A model generated the notes under the pieces. That model did no database searches. It was not told the origin of the DNA and saw only the letters and a list, made by a program, of their open reading frames with translations. Position numbers and translations under genes: made by a program. From Pedobacter nutrimenti (GTDB lineage: Bacteria > Bacteroidota > Bacteroidia > Sphingobacteriales > Sphingobacteriaceae), in the NCBI RefSeq assembly GCF_003208655.1, contig NZ_QKLU01000008.1, forward strand, positions 1 to 64,000: a stretch of DNA of 64,000 nt. The letters are read 5' to 3'. Numbering within the stretch: the first letter of the stretch is position 1; every line of letters begins with the position of its first letter. Positions 59,750 through 64,000 of the stretch are shown in pieces.

Positions 59750-62700
59750 TTAATGACTTTGAGGGCCCTCCTTGCTGTACAGGACATGCTCCTTGGGGCT
59801 ATAGCCAAATTGTTCCTTAAAGCATTTTCTGAAATGGTTAACATCCGAAAATCCAACACTATAGGCAACCTGGTTAACATTCAGTTGGCCCCGGGACAAC
59901 AACTGGGAGGCCCGCTTTAGTTTAATGCTGCGGATGAACTCCACCGCTGTCTGATCTGTCAGTGCTTTTATTTTTTTTGTAAAAGTATTACGGTGCATGG
60001 CTACCGCTTCACTCAGCTGTTCAACGCCTAAGGTTTCGTCGCCCATATGATCTTCAATGAAACTCAAAACCTTGCTGATGAAGTGGCCGTCTGTTTCACT
60101 TATGGCAATGTTCTGGGGTTCAAGCATAATTTCCTTTTGATACCTGGCCCTTAATTTCTGGCGGCTTTCGATCAGGTTCCAGACCCTGGCTTCAAGGAGG
60201 TTAAAATTAAATGGCTTGGTTACATAATCGTCGGCACCGGTTTCCAGGCCTTCCATTTTAAAGATCAGGGGTGTACGGGCGGTAAGCAGTATGACTGGTA
60301 TATGGCTGGTGGCTATATCCAGTTTCAGGTGCCTGCAAAGCATGATCCCATCCATTTTAGGCATCATGACATCACTGATGACCAGATCGGGTATATGTTC
60401 ACGGGCAAGTTCCAGTCCGGCCAGTCCATCGGGTGCAGTAAGTACCTCGAAGTCATCAAAGCCTGATTTTATAAAATCCAACACCTCTGCATTGTCCTCT
60501 ACAATGAGGATAGACATCTTTTCTTTTATCGAATTTTTAAGGATTTCCATTTTTCGCGAGGAGAACCGGGAGGCCATGGCCTGTTCTGCAGGTAAGTACC
60601 TCGTTATGTCGTCGCTGTTTTTAAAATGTTCCAATACCTCATCCGGCTTAAAACTTTCTATACCGGCAGGAAGGCTGACTTCAACACAGGTATATCCCCG
60701 GCTGGCACCACTTTCCGGTCTGCTCTTGATCCCGATGTGCCCATGGTGCAGTTCAACCAGTTCTTTAGAAAATGCAAGTCCCAGTCCTGTTCCCTGTACA
60801 TCGGACCGGTCCAGTTCATCGTGGTAGAACCGGCTAAACAATTTGTCCATATTTTCGGGAGGGATCCCGCAGCCATTATCCTCAACGGTTATAATTGCTT
60901 TGTTCTGATGGTCATCTTTTCTAAGCTTCAGGACAACCCTGCCATCCATAGGGGTAAACTTCAGGGCATTGGACAATAAATTATACATCACCTTTTCCAG
61001 CTTATCACGATCAAACCATGTCCGGAACACGTCGGTCCCGCTTTCAAAAACAAGATCAATTTTTTTTGACAGGGACAGTCCGCTAAATGCAAGGGTTATT
61101 TCCTGCAGGAAAGCAACCAGATCTTCATTAACAACTTCCAGGTGCATTTTTCCATCGTCAAATTTGCGTATGTCCAGGAGCTGGTTGATCAGTTTTACCA
61201 GCCTTTCGCTGTTTCGCTGTATGAGCATCAATTGATGCCGGACCTGATTGTTTCCTTCATTGATCTTAACCAGCCGGTCTATAGGCCCGGTAATGAGGGT
61301 CAGGGGGGTCTTTATTTCATGTGAAATATTGATGAAAAAACTGAGTTTTTTTTGTGCCAGTTCCTGGTCCTTTAAATGGCTCACAGATTCGAACTCCAGC
61401 TGTGCTTTCAGACGTTCTGCCTTTTTAGAGTAATAATTGAACAGGTACAGCAAGGTGAAAATTAGGATCGCATAGCCAAAATAGGCATACCAGGTCCTGT
61501 ACCATGGGGGTAGTACCGTTATCTTTAAAGTACGGGGCGTTTTATTCCATAACCCATCGTTATTGGCTGCTTTTAATTTAAACAGGTAGGTACCCGGGGC
61601 CAGGTTGGTATAGGTAGCCATTTTCTGGTTGCCGACATATTGCCATTCACGATCTGAAAAACCTTCCAGCTTAAATGCAAATTGATTTTTTTCCGGATTG
61701 ATGTAATTTAGGGCCGTAAATTTAATGCTGAAGAAAGCCTGGTCATAAGCCAGTGTGATTGCCGGGGTTTCATCTATGGGCACGGTTAAAGGAGCATTTT
61801 TTTCCCCGAACACAACGGGCTTGTTCAGGACCAGAAAATCAGTAAATACCACAACGGGCATTACCTTATTGACTTTGATCCCTACAGGATTAAAAAATGT
61901 AATCCCGTTGATGCCGCCAAAAGCCAATCGCTGGTCTTTGGTTGCGGTCCCGGCCCCCGTTATGAACTGATTGCTCTGTACACCATCCTGAACCGTATAG
62001 TTCGCGATATCCAGGTCCTGCGCGCGAAAGGGGACTTCAAACTTTTTAAACCGGACACAGACAAGCCCCTTATTTGTACTCATCCATAGCCTGCCTTGGT
62101 GGTCTTCTGCTATTTTGTGAATGGTATTGTTCCGTATGCCCACTGCCTCTGTTATTGCGTAGAATTTCTTTGTTGCAGGATCAAAATAGTTTAATCCTCC
62201 GCCATCCGTACCAATCCAAAGCCTTTTTTTAGCATCTTTATAGATACTTAAAATCGCGCTGTTGGTGAGGCCATCTTTTTTCCCTTCATTAAATTGATAG
62301 ATCTCAAAAGTCTGTTTATTGATGTCAAGTCGGTTAATTCCTGAGGATTTGGTGCCGATCCATAAATCGTTGCCATCTCGAAATAGAGCAGTGATATTTG
62401 CGGAACTGATGTGCTTTTTGGAGTGTCTGACAGGTAAGTAATGGCCGGTAACCTTATTGCTTTGAAGGTAATACAGGCCGGCAAAATTTGTACCTACCCA
62501 AATCCCGCTGCTGTCCCTTAATAAAACATAATTTTGGATCAACCCTTTGGCTGCAGGTGTATCGATCAGATTAATATCATTGAATTTATGAAGTTTTTTG
62601 TCAAAAATCTTCAGTCCGTTTCCTGTACCGACCCAAAGGTATCTTTTATCAGCATGGTCCGATATCGCCTTTACATTATTGCTTAACAGTTCATCGTCTG

Positions 62701-63892
62701 CTCCTTTGTGTATAGAATAGACCTGGTTTTCTGTAAGTTTCTCATTCATATGGTTTAAACCGCCCATATCTGTCCCGATCCAGAAGGAACCATCAGTGTC
62801 CTGCCGGATAGTGTTCACAATTTCCGATGATAAGCCTGTATTTTTCCCTTGTTTACGGCCCAGGTTAAAAAAATTATCAGATTGGCTATACACCACATTC
62901 ACACCTCCGTTATAGATACCAAGCCATATACTTCCTTCTTTATCCCTTGTGATACACCGTACGGAATTTTGACTTAAAGATGCAGGATCATCGGGGTCAT
63001 GTTTATAAGCATTTAGGAGATGATCCTGCAAACTGATGGTATTCAGGCCATCTTTGGTTCCAACCCACAGTTTGTTTTCCATTTCAGCAAGGCACCTGAC
63101 CGTATTGCCCAGTAAACCATTGTTTTTATGGTAATTGACCACTGCCCGTGTTTTGGCGTTAAAGAAAAACAAACCTTCGGTTTCTGTGGCAATCCAAAAA
63201 TTGCCCGCACTGTCGTTGAGCACACTTCTTACGGCAGCATTGGACAGCTTATTGCTCAGGGGCTGGGGAATTGGTAGAAAAGTGCCATTTTTCGGATCGT
63301 AAATGTGAAGTGACCGGGCAGCACCTATCCACAGATGTCCATAGCTGTCTATGCTAAGGCTCTGGATTTTGTCATTACAAATATTTGTTTTAGTAAATAA
63401 ACCTGCAAGGGGGCGTGTTGTGGAAGGGACATATTGAAACAGACCAATATTTGTCCCGATCCAAATGATGCCGGTTTTATCCTCCACAAGATCAAACACT
63501 GTATATTTCATTGGAGGGCCGGAAAGTTTATAACGGACAAACTGATCTGTTTTCCTGTTGTACCGGTTGACCCCGTTCAGCGTCCCTACCCAAAGGTCAC
63601 CATTTCGGTCTTCCACCAGCTTATTGACCTGGTTACTGCTTAAACTTCCCGGGTTCGCCGGATCATTCTTATAGGTAATGAATTCGGTCCCCGTGAATTT
63701 ACTTAACCCATCAAATGTGCCGATCCATATCTGGCCTTTTTTATCCTGCAGAATACTCATTGCCGTATTTTGGGCAAGCCCGTTATCTACATTTATCCTT
63801 TTAAAGACCAATGATTTTTGCGCTAACAAATGTTCACTGCAAAAAAACATGATCCAGACAAATAAAATATGCTTCAGTATTCTTCTGCCCAT
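59750..63892 (-). CDS. hybrid two-component sensor-regulator (HTCS)
   Basis: 1380 residues in one chain. Signal peptide, about twelve Reg_prop repeats (many IWIGT and LWVGT motifs) forming a two-propeller periplasmic sensor, a Y_Y_Y domain, and one transmembrane helix (near 800). Then a histidine kinase with the phospho-His in FFINISHEIKTPLTLI and ATP site DNGCGIPPENMDKLF, a receiver with Asp in VISDVMMPKMDG, and a C-terminal AraC-type HTH ending VGFSDVNHFRKCFKEQFGYSPKEH. It senses oligosaccharide and activates the adjacent susCD operon. Confidence 0.95.
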   Translation of the reverse strand: MGRRILKHILFVWIMFFCSEHLLAQKSLVFKRINVDNGLAQNTAMSILQDKKGQIWIGTFDGLSKFTGTEFITYKNDPANPGSLSSNQVNKLVEDRNGDLWVGTLNGVNRYNRKTDQFVRYKLSGPPMKYTVFDLVEDKTGIIWIGTNIGLFQYVPSTTRPLAGLFTKTNICNDKIQSLSIDSYGHLWIGAARSLHIYDPKNGTFLPIPQPLSNKLSNAAVRSVLNDSAGNFWIATETEGLFFFNAKTRAVVNYHKNNGLLGNTVRCLAEMENKLWVGTKDGLNTISLQDHLLNAYKHDPDDPASLSQNSVRCITRDKEGSIWLGIYNGGVNVVYSQSDNFFNLGRKQGKNTGLSSEIVNTIRQDTDGSFWIGTDMGGLNHMNEKLTENQVYSIHKGADDELLSNNVKAISDHADKRYLWVGTGNGLKIFDKKLHKFNDINLIDTPAAKGLIQNYVLLRDSSGIWVGTNFAGLYYLQSNKVTGHYLPVRHSKKHISSANITALFRDGNDLWIGTKSSGINRLDINKQTFEIYQFNEGKKDGLTNSAILSIYKDAKKRLWIGTDGGGLNYFDPATKKFYAITEAVGIRNNTIHKIAEDHQGRLWMSTNKGLVCVRFKKFEVPFRAQDLDIANYTVQDGVQSNQFITGAGTATKDQRLAFGGINGITFFNPVGIKVNKVMPVVVFTDFLVLNKPVVFGEKNAPLTVPIDETPAITLAYDQAFFSIKFTALNYINPEKNQFAFKLEGFSDREWQYVGNQKMATYTNLAPGTYLFKLKAANNDGLWNKTPRTLKITVLPPWYRTWYAYFGYAILIFTLLYLFNYYSKKAERLKAQLEFESVSHLKDQELAQKKLSFFINISHEIKTPLTLITGPIDRLVKINEGNNQVRHQLMLIQRNSERLVKLINQLLDIRKFDDGKMHLEVVNEDLVAFLQEITLAFSGLSLSKKIDLVFESGTDVFRTWFDRDKLEKVMYNLLSNALKFTPMDGRVVLKLRKDDHQNKAIITVEDNGCGIPPENMDKLFSRFYHDELDRSDVQGTGLGLAFSKELVELHHGHIGIKSRPESGASRGYTCVEVSLPAGIESFKPDEVLEHFKNSDDITRYLPAEQAMASRFSSRKMEILKNSIKEKMSILIVEDNAEVLDFIKSGFDDFEVLTAPDGLAGLELAREHIPDLVISDVMMPKMDGIMLCRHLKLDIATSHIPVILLTARTPLIFKMEGLETGADDYVTKPFNFNLLEARVWNLIESRQKLRARYQKEIMLEPQNIAISETDGHFISKVLSFIEDHMGDETLGVEQLSEAVAMHRNTFTKKIKALTDQTAVEFIRSIKLKRASQLLSRGQLNVNQVAYSVGFSDVNHFRKCFKEQFGYSPKEHVLYSKEGPQSH

Positions 63893-64000
63893 TTAGTCGT
63901 GGTCTATTCCAAATTAAAGGAATGTGGTTGATTGGTTACACAAATCTAATCATAACTAACTGAAATTATCAAAGCCCTGGTTTGTAGAAACTATACAGGA

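Noticed and set aside
1-64000. CRISPR arrays, tRNA or rRNA genes, insertion sequences
   Set aside because: No regularly spaced repeats, tRNA cloverleaf or T-loop patterns, rRNA sequence, or transposase-like frames were seen on either strand.

Overview
The window looks like a chromosomal segment of a Bacteroidota bacterium, most likely Sphingobacteriaceae (Pedobacter-like). The signs are SusC/SusD genes with a hybrid two-component regulator, many lipoproteins with a Bacteroidota-type lipobox, promoters of the TAnnTTTG (-7) type, weak Shine-Dalgarno sequences, and a Sec-exported clade II nitrous oxide reductase. No tRNA, rRNA, CRISPR array, transposase or integrase is visible.

Region 1 (1-13.7 kb) is an AT-rich defence and accessory segment. 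It holds several unrecognised genes, a complete QatABCD anti-phage operon with a small membrane-anchored fifth gene behind qatD, an unrecognised cytosolic plus membrane gene pair, and a type II restriction-modification pair (NotI-family nuclease and D12-class adenine methyltransferase). Region 2 (13.7-40.4 kb) is an anaerobic nitrogen-oxide module: hemN, a cysteine-free Crp/Fnr regulator, a copper-uptake set, azurin, quinol-dependent NO reductase, an intact RIC repair protein and a degenerate RIC relative, an orphan oxidase-like membrane protein, the nos cluster (cytochrome c, nosZ, nosL, nosD, nosF, nosY), a CoA-transferase, a hemerythrin and the B12-dependent ribonucleotide reductase. No nitrate or nitrite reductase gene is present in the window. 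Region 3 (40.5-50.6 kb) holds NO detoxification and low-oxygen respiration: an Rrf2/NsrR-like regulator, flavohemoglobin, two truncated hemoglobins, a second hemerythrin, a ferredoxin, and a cbb3-like oxidase of unusual layout. Region 4 (52.8-63.9 kb) is a small polysaccharide utilisation locus with an alginate-lyase-like enzyme.

Two patterns tie the window together. First, pieces of the left segment recur in the same order and orientation at 50.66-52.64 kb, and a third piece lies at 40.53-40.75 kb. The right copy looks like the left segment with the 11 kb of defence genes missing, so the repeats divide the island into modules. Second, at least five promoters in region 2 carry a TGA-N6-TCA (mostly TGAT-N4-ATCA) operator. 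In four of them its centre lies exactly 36.5 bases from the last G of a TTTG -7 element, and the fifth has a similar element at the same distance. This points to one Crp/Fnr activator, probably the one encoded at 15720-16316, driving hemN, azurin-norZ, RIC, the nos operon and an unknown 134-residue protein.

The likely physiology is reduction of NO and N2O made by others, with copper supplied by a dedicated outer-membrane receptor and with RIC, globins and hemerythrins limiting nitrosative damage.
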